A program made the position numbers and the translations under genes. Under the pieces are notes generated by a model that had not been told where the DNA came from, ran no database searches, and saw only the letters and a program-made list of their open reading frames with translations. Of a stretch of DNA of 64,000 nucleotides, positions 42,221 through 51,864 are shown piece after piece. Within the stretch, counting starts at the first letter, position 1. Each line of letters begins with the position of its first letter. Source of the stretch: Rhizobium sp. (GTDB taxonomy: Bacteria; Pseudomonadota; Alphaproteobacteria; Rhizobiales; Rhizobiaceae); assembly GCA_019739215.1 (NCBI GenBank), contig JAHHDR010000002.1, positions 157,411 through 221,410 of the forward strand. Direction: 5' to 3'.

Positions 42221-42571
42221 ATGAATATTCCCCAATGGGTCCAGCCCGCGTGCTACGGCGCGGCGGTGGGTGCGGCTGCGCTCGCCTTTGTCGGCTTCTC
42301 CTACGGCGGATGGGTCACGAACTCCGGCAAGGAAAAGTATTCCGTCAGCCAGACGGCCGAAGGCGTTGCCCTGGCCCTGACGCCCTATTGCATCGCACGA
42401 TCGAAGGATGATCCCGCCGCCGTCACTGTGCTTGCCGAACTGAAGGCCGCGACCGGCTACAATCGCCGTGGTGTCGTGGAAAAAGCCGGTTGGGCAACGC
42501 CGATGGGCGCCGACAAGCCCAACACCCAGCTCGCCGCTGCTTGCGAAGTGCAGCTCGGCAAAGCTGTCTGA
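42221..42571 (+). CDS. Hypothetical protein, single N-terminal TM
   Basis: MNIPQWVQPACYGAAVGAAALAFVGFSYGGWVT; 116 aa. Confidence 0.65.
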   Translation: MNIPQWVQPACYGAAVGAAALAFVGFSYGGWVTNSGKEKYSVSQTAEGVALALTPYCIARSKDDPAAVTVLAELKAATGYNRRGVVEKAGWATPMGADKPNTQLAAACEVQLGKAV

Positions 42572-42597
42572 AATCATCAACAGGAGGAGACTAGCCC

Positions 42598-42735
42598 ATG
42601 GCAAAAGGTCAGGTACGCGGGAACAAGGAAACCCGAAAACCGAAAAAGGACAAGAGCGTCGCCAAGTCGGCGACCGTGGAAGGCTCGCAGGTCAAGCTTG
42701 CGGGCAGCACGATACCTCTCAAGAAAAGCAAGTGA
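42598..42735 (+). CDS. Very small basic protein (45 aa)
   Basis: AGGAGGAG Shine-Dalgarno then MAKGQVRGNKETRKPKKDKSVAKSATVEGSQVKLAGSTIPLKKSK stop; absent from the supplied ORF track. Confidence 0.65.
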   Translation: MAKGQVRGNKETRKPKKDKSVAKSATVEGSQVKLAGSTIPLKKSK

Positions 42736-42790
42736 TCGGCTGAGCGCCCGAACCCCCGGTCGCTCACATGCCTCCGGGGGTTCTGCGGCG

Positions 42791-43069
42791 CTACGCGATA
42801 CCGGATTCCGCGTCGAGACGGTCACGCTCAAGGGCCGCCTCGAGTTCGTCGGCTGCGATCTGAAGATATTGCTTCCGTTCAGCCGGCCTACCGATTGCCG
42901 GCACTTCCAGGACAGTCGATGTGCGATGGTAGGCGGCAAAGGACAGGCCTTCGATCAGGTCTTCCTCGATGGTGATGCGGTAGGTGCCGGCGGGCAATTC
43001 TTCACTGTGCGGGCCTATTGCGAAGGGGCGGGTGAACGTCACGACGGCATCCGAGGAGCGCGTGGTCAT
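42791..43069 (-). CDS. Hypothetical protein
   Basis: MTTRSSDAVVTFTRPFAIGPHSEELPAGTYRITIEEDLIEGLSFAAYHRTSTVLEVP; ATGA overlap with upstream gene. Confidence 0.65.
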   Translation of the reverse strand: MTTRSSDAVVTFTRPFAIGPHSEELPAGTYRITIEEDLIEGLSFAAYHRTSTVLEVPAIGRPAERKQYLQIAADELEAALERDRLDAESGIA

Positions 43070-43533
43070 GTGGCCGGTCGTTCGTTGGCGGGTGTGTTGA
43101 GAATTCTCAACGCCCGCTCGGCCGTTCTCACATTGAGACCCACCATCTTCCACGACGCGTATTCGGCCGGGATGCCGCTGAAGACATGGTAGATCGTCCA
43201 GGAGCCGTTCTCCTCAACACGCCGTCCGTAGCGGTAACCGCCGGCCGTAGCGACCGTGGCGGTGTGCCCGGCATGACGCCCTTCGGATGGCGCGCTCTGG
43301 ACAGCATGTTCAAAGAAGTCTGGACTGCTCATGCTGGATTGCAGGGCGTGGCGGAGTTGTTCCTCGCCGGTTCCGCCCTGTTCGACAAGCGAAATCAGCA
43401 GGCGCGCCGCCCGGTCTCTTCGTCCATCGCCCTGGCGAAGGCCTTCATGCTGGAGACCGGCTTGATCGAGGATCCGTCCCAGCATCGAAAGGTCGGAGGT
43501 CGTGAGGAATTGTTTCGTGTTCATGGAATGCAT
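43066..43533 (-). CDS. Hypothetical protein
   Basis: 155 aa; helical N-terminus and C-terminal WTIYHVFSGIPAEYASWKMVGLNVRTAERALRILN. Confidence 0.65.
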   Translation of the reverse strand: MHSMNTKQFLTTSDLSMLGRILDQAGLQHEGLRQGDGRRDRAARLLISLVEQGGTGEEQLRHALQSSMSSPDFFEHAVQSAPSEGRHAGHTATVATAGGYRYGRRVEENGSWTIYHVFSGIPAEYASWKMVGLNVRTAERALRILNTPANERPAT

Positions 43534-43784
43534 TCGGCGTTCCCTTCTCTCGGTGGCGCCTTGAAAAGGCTAGTTCAATAGGGCGGATTGTATAATTTAT
43601 TTGAGGCCCCAATAAGATCGCATCAAATATTAAATTTCTTAACGTTTTCTGTGAGGAAATATTATCTGGTATGAATTTCTGGGAAATTCAAAATAATATT
43701 GATGGGAGTGTGAGAATGCCGGAAATTAGACCTTATATGATGTAAGAAGAATTCCAGAAGCGCTGCCCATCGGAGGATTCCACC

Positions 43785-44054
43785 ATGTCGATAGCATTCC
43801 CCAATCGGAGCCGCAGCTTTGATCCGACCGAGAAGCGCGTGCGCTTTCTCGGGCATGACGGAATGTTCGAGGTGCGGTTCTTCATCGGGCTCGATACGCT
43901 AGGCAAGACTGCTTCCAGTGCGATCACCAGCGAGGGGGACGCGCTGTCGGCATTTGACGAAAAGCGGCGTCTGATCCTGGAGGCCGCGGAGAAGGCCTAT
44001 GCCCGCGGCAAGCGCAACAACATGTGCGTTCTTACGGCTGCCGACTTTCACTGA
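43785..44054 (+). CDS. DUF1488-like protein
   Basis: VRFLGHDGMFEVRFFIGLDTLGK and FDEKRRLILEAAEKAYARG. Confidence 0.75.
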   Translation: MSIAFPNRSRSFDPTEKRVRFLGHDGMFEVRFFIGLDTLGKTASSAITSEGDALSAFDEKRRLILEAAEKAYARGKRNNMCVLTAADFH

Positions 44055-44076
44055 GGGATCTCGGGCGGCAGCGCTG

Positions 44077-45288
44077 TCAGGCAGCAACCCGGCCCTTCAC
44101 GTACCAGGTTTCCAGGATGCCCTTGCCCTTGACCTCGACAGGGCCGCGCGGCTCCAGCTGGAAGCGCTCCCCGAGACGTGCGGCCGTCGCTTCCGTCACC
44201 TGGATCTGGCCGATCCCGGCCGTCGACTCCATGCGGGAGGCGAGGTTCACCGTATCGCCCCAGATGTCGTAGAAATATTTCCGTGAACCGACCACGCCTG
44301 CAACGACGGGGCCGGTCGCTATGCCGATGCGAAGGTGCAACTCGTCATCGAGACGGGCCGCTGCATCGTGCATCTCCAGGGCGAGTTCGGCCAACACTTC
44401 GGCATGGTCGGGTCGATGGTCCGGCAAGCCTGCCGCCACCATGTAGGCATCGCCGCTCGACTTGATCTTCTCGACACCCCTGGCGGCGATGAGGTCGTCG
44501 AACTCGGCGAAGATGCGGTCAAGGAAGCCGACGAGCGCCTCGGGCGACAGGGTGGACGCGCGCGCGGTGAAGCCCGCCATGTCGGCGAACAGCACCGAGA
44601 CATCCTCGTATCGGTCCGCAACCGTCCTGCCGGGCTCCCGCTTCAGCCGTTCGGCGATGCTCTCCGGCATGATGTTGAAGAGCAGGGCATCGGACCGGGC
44701 GCGCGCCGACTCGGCCGCGGTCTCGGCGCGCGCGATCTGCCAGGACGCATAGATGACCACGGCGAAGATCAGCACCGTGTTGAAGACGAGATTGCTGAAG
44801 AATGCCGCACGCAGCCGATCAGGCGCCAGATCGCCGGTGTCGTACGGGACATAGACATGGAGCAGGATGAGCAGCGCCAGTGCGAGCGCCGAGAAGAATA
44901 TCGAGAGAATGATCCGCTCGGCGCCGAGGATCAGGGTGACGAGCGCTGCCGCATCGAGAAGGGAAATCCAGTAGCCGCCGCCGATGCCGCTGTCCACGGT
45001 GGTTCGGACCGCCTCGACATAGGCAAGCACCGTCAGCACCGAGATCGCTGCCCACGCCCCGAAGCGATGCAGAAGCGGGATGCTGGCATAGAGCAGGGCA
45101 ATCCCCATGGCGATGAAGCCGAGTTTCACCATGCCGGGTGTCGGGTCGAGGAAACGCCGGACTGAGAACTGCCCGACCATCAGGGCGGCGCCCCAGCAGA
45201 TCATGTTGACCAGCCGCAGCCGTCGCGCCACCTTTTCGGGATAGCGCGTCGTGCCGAAAGCAATGGCTTTGGCGAGAAGTTTCAGCAT
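44077..45288 (-). CDS. Membrane adenylate/guanylate cyclase (class III)
   Basis: N-terminal TM block; VSVLFADMAGFTARASTLSPE and IKSSGDAYMVAAGLP. Confidence 0.92.
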   Translation of the reverse strand: MLKLLAKAIAFGTTRYPEKVARRLRLVNMICWGAALMVGQFSVRRFLDPTPGMVKLGFIAMGIALLYASIPLLHRFGAWAAISVLTVLAYVEAVRTTVDSGIGGGYWISLLDAAALVTLILGAERIILSIFFSALALALLILLHVYVPYDTGDLAPDRLRAAFFSNLVFNTVLIFAVVIYASWQIARAETAAESARARSDALLFNIMPESIAERLKREPGRTVADRYEDVSVLFADMAGFTARASTLSPEALVGFLDRIFAEFDDLIAARGVEKIKSSGDAYMVAAGLPDHRPDHAEVLAELALEMHDAAARLDDELHLRIGIATGPVVAGVVGSRKYFYDIWGDTVNLASRMESTAGIGQIQVTEATAARLGERFQLEPRGPVEVKGKGILETWYVKGRVAA

Positions 45289-45369
45289 CCACCCACACCG
45301 TGGCAGCGTCGCGAGGCGGCCTATGCAGGGGATGATGCGGCCGGAGGTGCCGGCCGTCAATGGGCGACG

Positions 45370-46589
45370 TCAGCCGCCGACAGCCTGCGGCACCATGGAG
45401 AGGTGCAGTTGCGAGCCGCTCCAGGGATTGGCGTCGCAGACGTCTTCGCGGAGCTCGACGCCGAGACCCGGCTCCGTTGATGGGGATGACATGGCCGTCC
45501 TGCCACGCGATCTTGGTCTTGAGCAGCGTCTCGTGGAAGCCGTCGAAAGTCTTGATCGCCTCCAGGATCAGGAAGTTCGGGAGAGTCACGGCCATCTGGA
45601 TGTTGGCGGCGGCGACGATCGGGCCGCAATAGCAATGCGGTGCGACCTGGATATGGAACGCCTCGGCCATGGCGGCGATCTTCTTGGTTTCCAGGATGCC
45701 GCCCGAACGGCCGAGATTCGGCTGGAGGATGGATGCCGCAGCAGGCTCTCGATGACGCGGGGCGAACTCCCACTTGGTCGTCAGCCGCTCCCCGGTCGCG
45801 ACCGGGATCGAGGTCCCGCGCGCCACCTGCGCCATCACCTCGGGCATATCAGGCGGCACGGGCTCCTCGAACCAGAGCGGGTCATAGGGCTCGAGCGCAC
45901 GGGCCATGCGCAGCGCGCCGGATGCCGGTGAACTGGCCCATGCGTGCCGAACAGGATGTCGGCCCGGGTGCCGACCGCCTCGCGCACCGCCTTGACCATG
46001 GCGGCGGAGAGATCGATGTCGACGAGGCGCGGCTGGTGGCCGTCATAGATCGTGTAGGGCCCGGCGGGGTCGAACTTCACCGCATTGAAGCCCTCCGCGA
46101 CATATTCGAGCGCGGTGGCGGCCGCCATGTCGGGGTCATTGTAGACGTTCCTGGTGCCGGCGAGGTCGGCCGGGACCACCGAGCCGGATTTCGGATAGAG
46201 ATAGGTGTAGGTCCTGAGCGCTTCATGCACGCGGCCGCCGAGGAGATTGTAGACCGGCTGGCCGGCCTCCTTGCCGATGATGTCCCAGCAGGCCATTTCC
46301 AGCGCGGAAACACATCCCATCATCGTCACGTCGGGACGTTGGGTGAAGCCCGAGGAATAGGCGTTGCGGAAGAAGCTCTCTATATCATGCGGATCGCGAC
46401 CGACGAGATAGCGCGCGGCGCAGTCCTCGATCAGCCTGGCGGTCAGATCCGGATCGAAGGTTGCGTTATAGGCCTCGCCATAGCCCACGACATTGCCATC
46501 GGTCGTCCAGCTTGACGAAGATGAAGTAGCGACCGCCGAAGCCCCGCCTCGTTGGCCACGACCCAGGTCTTGACGTCTGTGATCTTCAT
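45370..46589 (-). pseudogene. Enolase-superfamily dehydratase (mandelate racemase/muconate lactonizing type) with multiple frameshifts
   Basis: Pieces in several frames: MKITDVKTWVVANEAG; GYGEAYNATFDPDL...ADILFGTHG; LEPYDPLWFEEPVPPDMPEV...; EPGLGVELREDVCDANPWSGSQLHLSMVPQAVGG stop. Confidence 0.88.
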
Positions 46590-46775
46590 GAAATCCGTCT
46601 CCCGCGAAAGTCGTTCCTGTCTAGCTGATTTGCCCGTGGCACGCTCGCCCGTAACCGTCAGGAAAAGGACGGATTTTGAACCGGCGCGGTCACCCGGAAG
46701 ATGTGCATAACACGATGGCCGGGGTTGCGGGACGGGCCGCCATCCGCTTCGATCCCTTTTCTCATGGAGCGTGCG

Positions 46776-47468
46776 ATGAGCGAAGCATCGATCAAACTCG
46801 AGGACGGCTGGAAGCAGGCGCTCGCGGGCGAGTTTTCCGCGCCATACATGGCGGCGCTGAAGAGCTTCCTTGTCGATGAGAAGAGCCGCGGAAAGGTGAT
46901 CTTTCCGCGCGGTGCGGAGTATTTTCGCGCGCTGGATCTGACGCCCCTCGGCAAGGTCAGGGTGGTGATCCTCGGCCAGGACCCCTATCACGGCGACGGG
47001 CAGGCACACGGGCTCTGCTTCTCCGTCCAGCCCGGCGTGCGAATCCCGCCGTCACTCGTCAACATCTACAAGGAGTTGCGGGACGATCTCGGCATTGCGC
47101 CGGCGCGTCACGGGCATCTCGAACATTGGGCAAGACAGGGCGTTCTGCTGCTCAACAGCGTGCTGACGGTGGAGCGTTCCCTGGCTGCCTCGCATCAGGG
47201 CAAGGGCTGGGAAAAGTTCACCGACGCCGTCATCGCCCGGGTCAACGAACAGGAGAGCCCGGCGGTCTTCATGCTGTGGGGAAGCTATGCGCAGAAGAAG
47301 GCGGCCTTTGTCGACCCGCACAGGCACCTGGTCCTCAAGGCACCGCATCCGTCGCCGCTCTCGGCGCATAACGGATTCTTCGGCTCGAAGCACTTTTCCC
47401 AAGCCAACAGGTTTCTCGAATCCAAAGGGCTCGCGCCCATCGACTGGCAGTTGCCGGAGGTGGTTTAG
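46776..47468 (+). CDS. ung: Uracil-DNA glycosylase
   Basis: [22 protein letters not shown] and [13 protein letters not shown]. Confidence 0.97.
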   Translation: MSEASIKLEDGWKQALAGEFSAPYMAALKSFLVDEKSRGKVIFPRGAEYFRALDLTPLGKVRVVILGQDPYHGDGQAHGLCFSVQPGVRIPPSLVNIYKELRDDLGIAPARHGHLEHWARQGVLLLNSVLTVERSLAASHQGKGWEKFTDAVIARVNEQESPAVFMLWGSYAQKKAAFVDPHRHLVLKAPHPSPLSAHNGFFGSKHFSQANRFLESKGLAPIDWQLPEVV

Positions 47469-48349
47469 GCGACCGGTATGGGCCGGCGCCGCCGATCGAG
47501 CATCACCACCAGCAGGCCGCTGCCGACGATGAGCAGGATGCCGAACACCGCGAGCGTGTTGGGGAATTCACCGAAGACCAGAACGCCCGATATCACCGCC
47601 CAGACCGAGAACGTGTAGTAGAACGGCGCGACGACCGGCGCGGGACCGATGCGGTAGGCCATGAAGATGAAGAAATGGCCGAACACGAGGAAGAAGCCGG
47701 CCGCGAGCAGCAGCAGCAGGTGGTGGCCGGTCGGCGCGACCCATTGTTCCGTGAGAAGATGCATGATCGCCGCCGCGACCATCGCCACGATCACCGCTGA
47801 TATCGCGACGATCAGGCCCGGCACTTCGGCGCCGACGCGCCGGCTCGCCAGATCGCGGGCCGCGCAGAACACGGCATTGGCGAAGGCCAGCACCGCATAG
47901 ACGGAAATGCCCGCCATGGTGGGCTGCGCCACCATCAGCGCGCCGGCAAATCCAAGGCCGATCAGCGCCATGCGGACGCCGCCGATCGTCTCGCGGAACA
48001 GGATCGAGCTTCCCAGGATCACCAGCAGCGGGGTGATCTGCCCCAATGCCACGACATCGGCGATCGGCATATGGGCCAGCGCCACGACATAGGTCAGGAT
48101 GGCCCCGACCTCGAGCAGGTTGCGCAGGAGGACGCGGCCATCGAACACAAGCGGCAAGCGCCTGCCCTGGCCCAGCACCAGCAGCAGCGGAACGCTCAGG
48201 ATGAAGGCCGCGATGCCGCGCAGGAACAGCACCTCATAGGGAGGCAATCCCTCCGTGGCGAGCTTCATGAAGGAATCGTTGATGAGGTAGGATCCGGTCG
48301 CGACCACCATGAAAAGCGGCCCGCGGATCGTGGTCGGCAGGAAATTCAT
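47465..48349 (-). CDS. DMT/EamA family transporter
   Basis: About 10 TM segments; SVPLLLV...[26 protein letters not shown]. Confidence 0.9.
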   Translation of the reverse strand: MNFLPTTIRGPLFMVVATGSYLINDSFMKLATEGLPPYEVLFLRGIAAFILSVPLLLVLGQGRRLPLVFDGRVLLRNLLEVGAILTYVVALAHMPIADVVALGQITPLLVILGSSILFRETIGGVRMALIGLGFAGALMVAQPTMAGISVYAVLAFANAVFCAARDLASRRVGAEVPGLIVAISAVIVAMVAAAIMHLLTEQWVAPTGHHLLLLLAAGFFLVFGHFFIFMAYRIGPAPVVAPFYYTFSVWAVISGVLVFGEFPNTLAVFGILLIVGSGLLVVMLDRRRRPIPVA

Positions 48350-48426
48350 GCGAGATCATAGACCAGAGATTCGGCGGATCGGCAATGGGGTGCCGGGTCC
48401 GGCGATCGTCTCGAAATCCACGGGCG

Positions 48427-49248
48427 TCACCGCTTGGTCGGTACCATGTTTTCCACGTAGCGGAAGGCGAAAACCATGATCCCGGTGAGGATCATGTAGA
48501 TCAGCGCCAGGAGTAGCAGCGGCTCATAGGTGAGGTAGGTGGCCTGCCGCACCTTCGAGATCACGCCATAGGCATCGACAACGGTGATGGTCGCCACCAG
48601 CGGGGTCGACTTCAACTGCAGCACCGTGTCGCCGGTCAGCGTCGGCAGGGCGCGGTGGATGGCGCGGGGCAGCCAGATGCGGCGGAACATGGTCCAGCGG
48701 CCCATGCCATAGGCCTTGGCGGCTTCGAGTTCGCCGCGCGGCACGCCCTTGAAGGCGCCGCGCATCACTTCGCCCTCATAGGCCGCAAAGGAGATGGTGA
48801 GCGCCAGGAAGCCATAGGGCCAGGCCTGCCGGATGTAGTAGAAGAGTTCCGGGTATTCCCGGCGAAACTCCGGGTTGGCGGCGAGGACCGAGCCGAGACC
48901 GTAGTAGAGCAGCCAGAGTTGCAGCAGCAGCGGCGTGCCGCGGATGATGCCGCAGAAGCCGGCTGCGAGCCAGGCGAGGGGGCGGGGGCCGGTGACCTGC
49001 GCGAGACCGAGCGGAACCGCGAAGAGGAAGCCGACGATCGCGCTCGAGAACAGCAGTAGCAGCGTGCGCCAGATGCCGACGGCGAGCTGGCCGGAATATT
49101 GCGGGATCCAGTCCCAGCGCATGGTGGTGGCGACCAGTATGACGATGGCGGCGAAGACCACGATCATCGCGACACGGTGCGGCATGAACCAGCTTGTGCG
49201 CTTGGCGGCGGGAGTTGTGCTTGTGGCGGCGACGCTCTCACTCATCAC
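48427..49248 (-). CDS. Polar amino-acid ABC transporter permease (HisM-like)
   Basis: EAA loop GELEAAKAYGMGRWTMFRRIWLPRAIHRALP. Confidence 0.9.
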   Translation of the reverse strand: MMSESVAATSTTPAAKRTSWFMPHRVAMIVVFAAIVILVATTMRWDWIPQYSGQLAVGIWRTLLLLFSSAIVGFLFAVPLGLAQVTGPRPLAWLAAGFCGIIRGTPLLLQLWLLYYGLGSVLAANPEFRREYPELFYYIRQAWPYGFLALTISFAAYEGEVMRGAFKGVPRGELEAAKAYGMGRWTMFRRIWLPRAIHRALPTLTGDTVLQLKSTPLVATITVVDAYGVISKVRQATYLTYEPLLLLALIYMILTGIMVFAFRYVENMVPTKR

Positions 49249-49973
49249 GCGTGCCCCGCCATTCCGCGGCGATAGCGCGATTCGATCACCTTGATGATGA
49301 TGCCCGACACGATCGAGAGCGTGAGGTAGATCGCGCCCGCGGCGAGGAAGAAGGTGAGGTAGTGCTTTGACGCGCCGGCGGCCTGGCGGGTCGCCAGGGT
49401 GAGTTCGGTGAAGCCGACGACCGCGAGGAGCGCGGTATCCTTGGTCGTGGTCAGCCAGTAATTGCCGAGTCCGGGCAGCGCATGCGGCAGCATGGCGGGA
49501 AAGATGATGCGGCGGAAGATCATCAGCGGACCCATGCCATAGGACCGGCCCGCCTCGATCTCGCCCGGCGGCACGGCCTTGATGGCGCCGCGGATGACTT
49601 CGGTCAGATAGGCGCCCAGCACGAAGCCGAGGACGACGATGCCGGCGACGAGGCCGTTGATGTCGACGGGGCCATAGCCGCCCAGCGCCAGCAACCGGTT
49701 GATGCCGTCGGTGCCGGCATAATAGAGGATGAGGATCAGGACCAGTTCGGGTACGGCGCGCACGACCGTGGTGTAGACTTCGAGCAGGTCACGGGTGACG
49801 AGGCCACCATAGAGCTTGCCGCAGGCGCCCGCGATGCCGATGGCCATGCCGAGCAGGTAGGCGCCGACGGCGATGTAGACCGAGTTGATGAAGCCGGTCA
49901 GCAGCACGCCGCCCCAGCCGGGCGGCTCGAGCGTCAGCACGTCGAGACCAAGAGAGATCAGCAGCGCATCCAT
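49245..49973 (-). CDS. Polar amino-acid ABC transporter permease (HisQ-like)
   Basis: EAA loop GEIEAGRSYGMGPLMIFRRIIFPAMLPHALPG; overlaps next permease. Confidence 0.9.
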   Translation of the reverse strand: MDALLISLGLDVLTLEPPGWGGVLLTGFINSVYIAVGAYLLGMAIGIAGACGKLYGGLVTRDLLEVYTTVVRAVPELVLILILYYAGTDGINRLLALGGYGPVDINGLVAGIVVLGFVLGAYLTEVIRGAIKAVPPGEIEAGRSYGMGPLMIFRRIIFPAMLPHALPGLGNYWLTTTKDTALLAVVGFTELTLATRQAAGASKHYLTFFLAAGAIYLTLSIVSGIIIKVIESRYRRGMAGHA

Positions 49974-50043
49974 CAACCGTCCGTCCGCTAGGTGGCATTG
50001 AACGGCGCGCGGCCGAAGCCGCACGCCGGGACGTCAGGCGAAC

Positions 50044-50820
50044 TTACTCGCCGTAGATGTTGAAGTCGAAATACGGCTTGGAGAATGCGTCATAGCTTCC
50101 GTTTGCGCGGATCGCCTTGATCGCGGCGTTCAGCTTCTCCTTGAGCGCGCTGTCTTCCTTGCGCACACCAATGCCGACACCGAGGCCGAGGACAGCCGGA
50201 TCGTCGGCGACATTGCCCTTGGCCTCGCAGCAGGCGCCGGCTTCGGACTTCAGGAACGCATCGAGCGCGATCGCATCGGCCTGGATGGCATCGATACGGC
50301 CCGCGGCGAGGTCCTGGTTGGCTTCGTCCTGCGTCTGGTATTCCTTGATTTCAGCCGCTTCGGTGAAGTGCTTCTTGGCATAGTCGGCATGGACGGTGGA
50401 GACCTGAACGCCGACGATCTTGCCGGCCAGGCTGGCTGGCGTCGCGTCGAACGTCTGGTCCTTGTTGCCGATGATGCCGGTTGGTGTGTTGTAGTACTTG
50501 TCGGAGAAGTCGATCGTCTTCATGCGCTCTTCGGTGATCGACATAGAGCCGACGATCATGTCGATCTTCTTGGTGGTCAGCGCAGGAATGATGCCATCCC
50601 AGGCGACGGGGGTGATCACGCAATCGAGCTTGGCTTCCTTGCAGACGGCGTCGGCGAATTCGACTTCCCAGCCGACCCACTTGCCCGATGCATCGAGCGA
50701 GGTGAAGGGCGGATAGGGCTCTGCGGCAAAGCCGAGCTTGACCTGCTCGGCCATGGCAGCGCCAGCGCCAGTGAGGCCGATCGCCAGAGCGAGGGCCGCG
50801 ACTTTCAAACCGTTCTTCAT
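50044..50820 (-). CDS. Amino-acid ABC transporter substrate-binding protein
   Basis: Signal peptide; VKLGFAAEPYPPFTSLDASGKWVGWEVEFADAVCKEA. Confidence 0.92.
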   Translation of the reverse strand: MKNGLKVAALALAIGLTGAGAAMAEQVKLGFAAEPYPPFTSLDASGKWVGWEVEFADAVCKEAKLDCVITPVAWDGIIPALTTKKIDMIVGSMSITEERMKTIDFSDKYYNTPTGIIGNKDQTFDATPASLAGKIVGVQVSTVHADYAKKHFTEAAEIKEYQTQDEANQDLAAGRIDAIQADAIALDAFLKSEAGACCEAKGNVADDPAVLGLGVGIGVRKEDSALKEKLNAAIKAIRANGSYDAFSKPYFDFNIYGE

Positions 50821-50884
50821 ATACTGTCTCCCAGTTTCTTGGTTTGGTCTTTGGTTGTTGGTCGGGATCGGATCTCTCCGAGCC

Positions 50885-51658
50885 TTAGTGGACCGAGCTG
50901 ATGAACCGCTTGAGGTGCTCGGACTGTGGGTCGCCGAAGAGCTGTTCGGGCGGACCCTGTTCCTCGATGATGCCCTGCCGGAGATAGACGACATGGCTCG
51001 CCACGTTGCGGGCGAACTTCATCTCGTGGGTGACGAGGATCATGGTGCGATGTTCCTTGGCAAGGTCGCCGATGACCGCCAGCACTTCGCCGACAAGTTC
51101 GGGATCGAGCGCCGAGGTCGGCTCGTCGAACAGCATGGCGAGCGGATCGACGGCCAGCGCGCGCGCGATGGCGGCACGCTGCTGCTGCCCGCCGGACATG
51201 AAGGCCGGATAGACATCGCGCTTCTCGTAGAGGCCGACGCGCTTGAGGATGGTTTCGGCGCGAGCGACGGCCTCGTCCTTCCGGACGCCGAGGACATGGA
51301 CCGGCGCCTCGATGACATTCTGCAGCACGGTCATGTGCTGCCAGAGATTGAAGCTCTGGAAGACCATCGCAAGCTGGGACCGGATGCGTTGCACCTGCTT
51401 GCGGTTGGACGGCACCAGGCCGCCCTGGCCGTCCTGCTTCATCTCGATGGTCTCGCCATGAATCGAGATCGTGCCGGCGCTTGGCAGCTCCAGCATGTTG
51501 ATGCAGCGCAGGAAGGTGGATTTGCCCGAGCCGGAACCGCCGATGATGGCGATCACGTCGCCCTGTCGCGCGTTGAGTGAGACGCCTCTGAGGACTTCCA
51601 GTGGACCGAATTTCTTGTGCAGGTCAACGACTTGAATCGCTTCCGCAGACTCACTCAT
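50885..51658 (-). CDS. Amino-acid ABC transporter ATP-binding protein
   Basis: GGSGSGKSTFLRCIN Walker A, MSGGQQQRAAIARAL signature, LFDEPTSALDPEL Walker B. Confidence 0.94.
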   Translation of the reverse strand: MSESAEAIQVVDLHKKFGPLEVLRGVSLNARQGDVIAIIGGSGSGKSTFLRCINMLELPSAGTISIHGETIEMKQDGQGGLVPSNRKQVQRIRSQLAMVFQSFNLWQHMTVLQNVIEAPVHVLGVRKDEAVARAETILKRVGLYEKRDVYPAFMSGGQQQRAAIARALAVDPLAMLFDEPTSALDPELVGEVLAVIGDLAKEHRTMILVTHEMKFARNVASHVVYLRQGIIEEQGPPEQLFGDPQSEHLKRFISSVH

Positions 51659-51864
51659 GAATACCGCCAATACCGGATTTTATCGCGATCCGTGTTCATT
51701 CTTGTTCCCCAGTTTATGTTTTGGCGCCGGGAGTCACTGGCCTCTCCTGACGTGTTAAAATTGAGTAAATCACTTGTTCTTAAATTATTCAAGTGTATAA
51801 TCCTCAAATCTGACATCCCGGCGTCCTGCCAAGGCGCGGCCCGGTGAAATCCATGGAGTGATGA

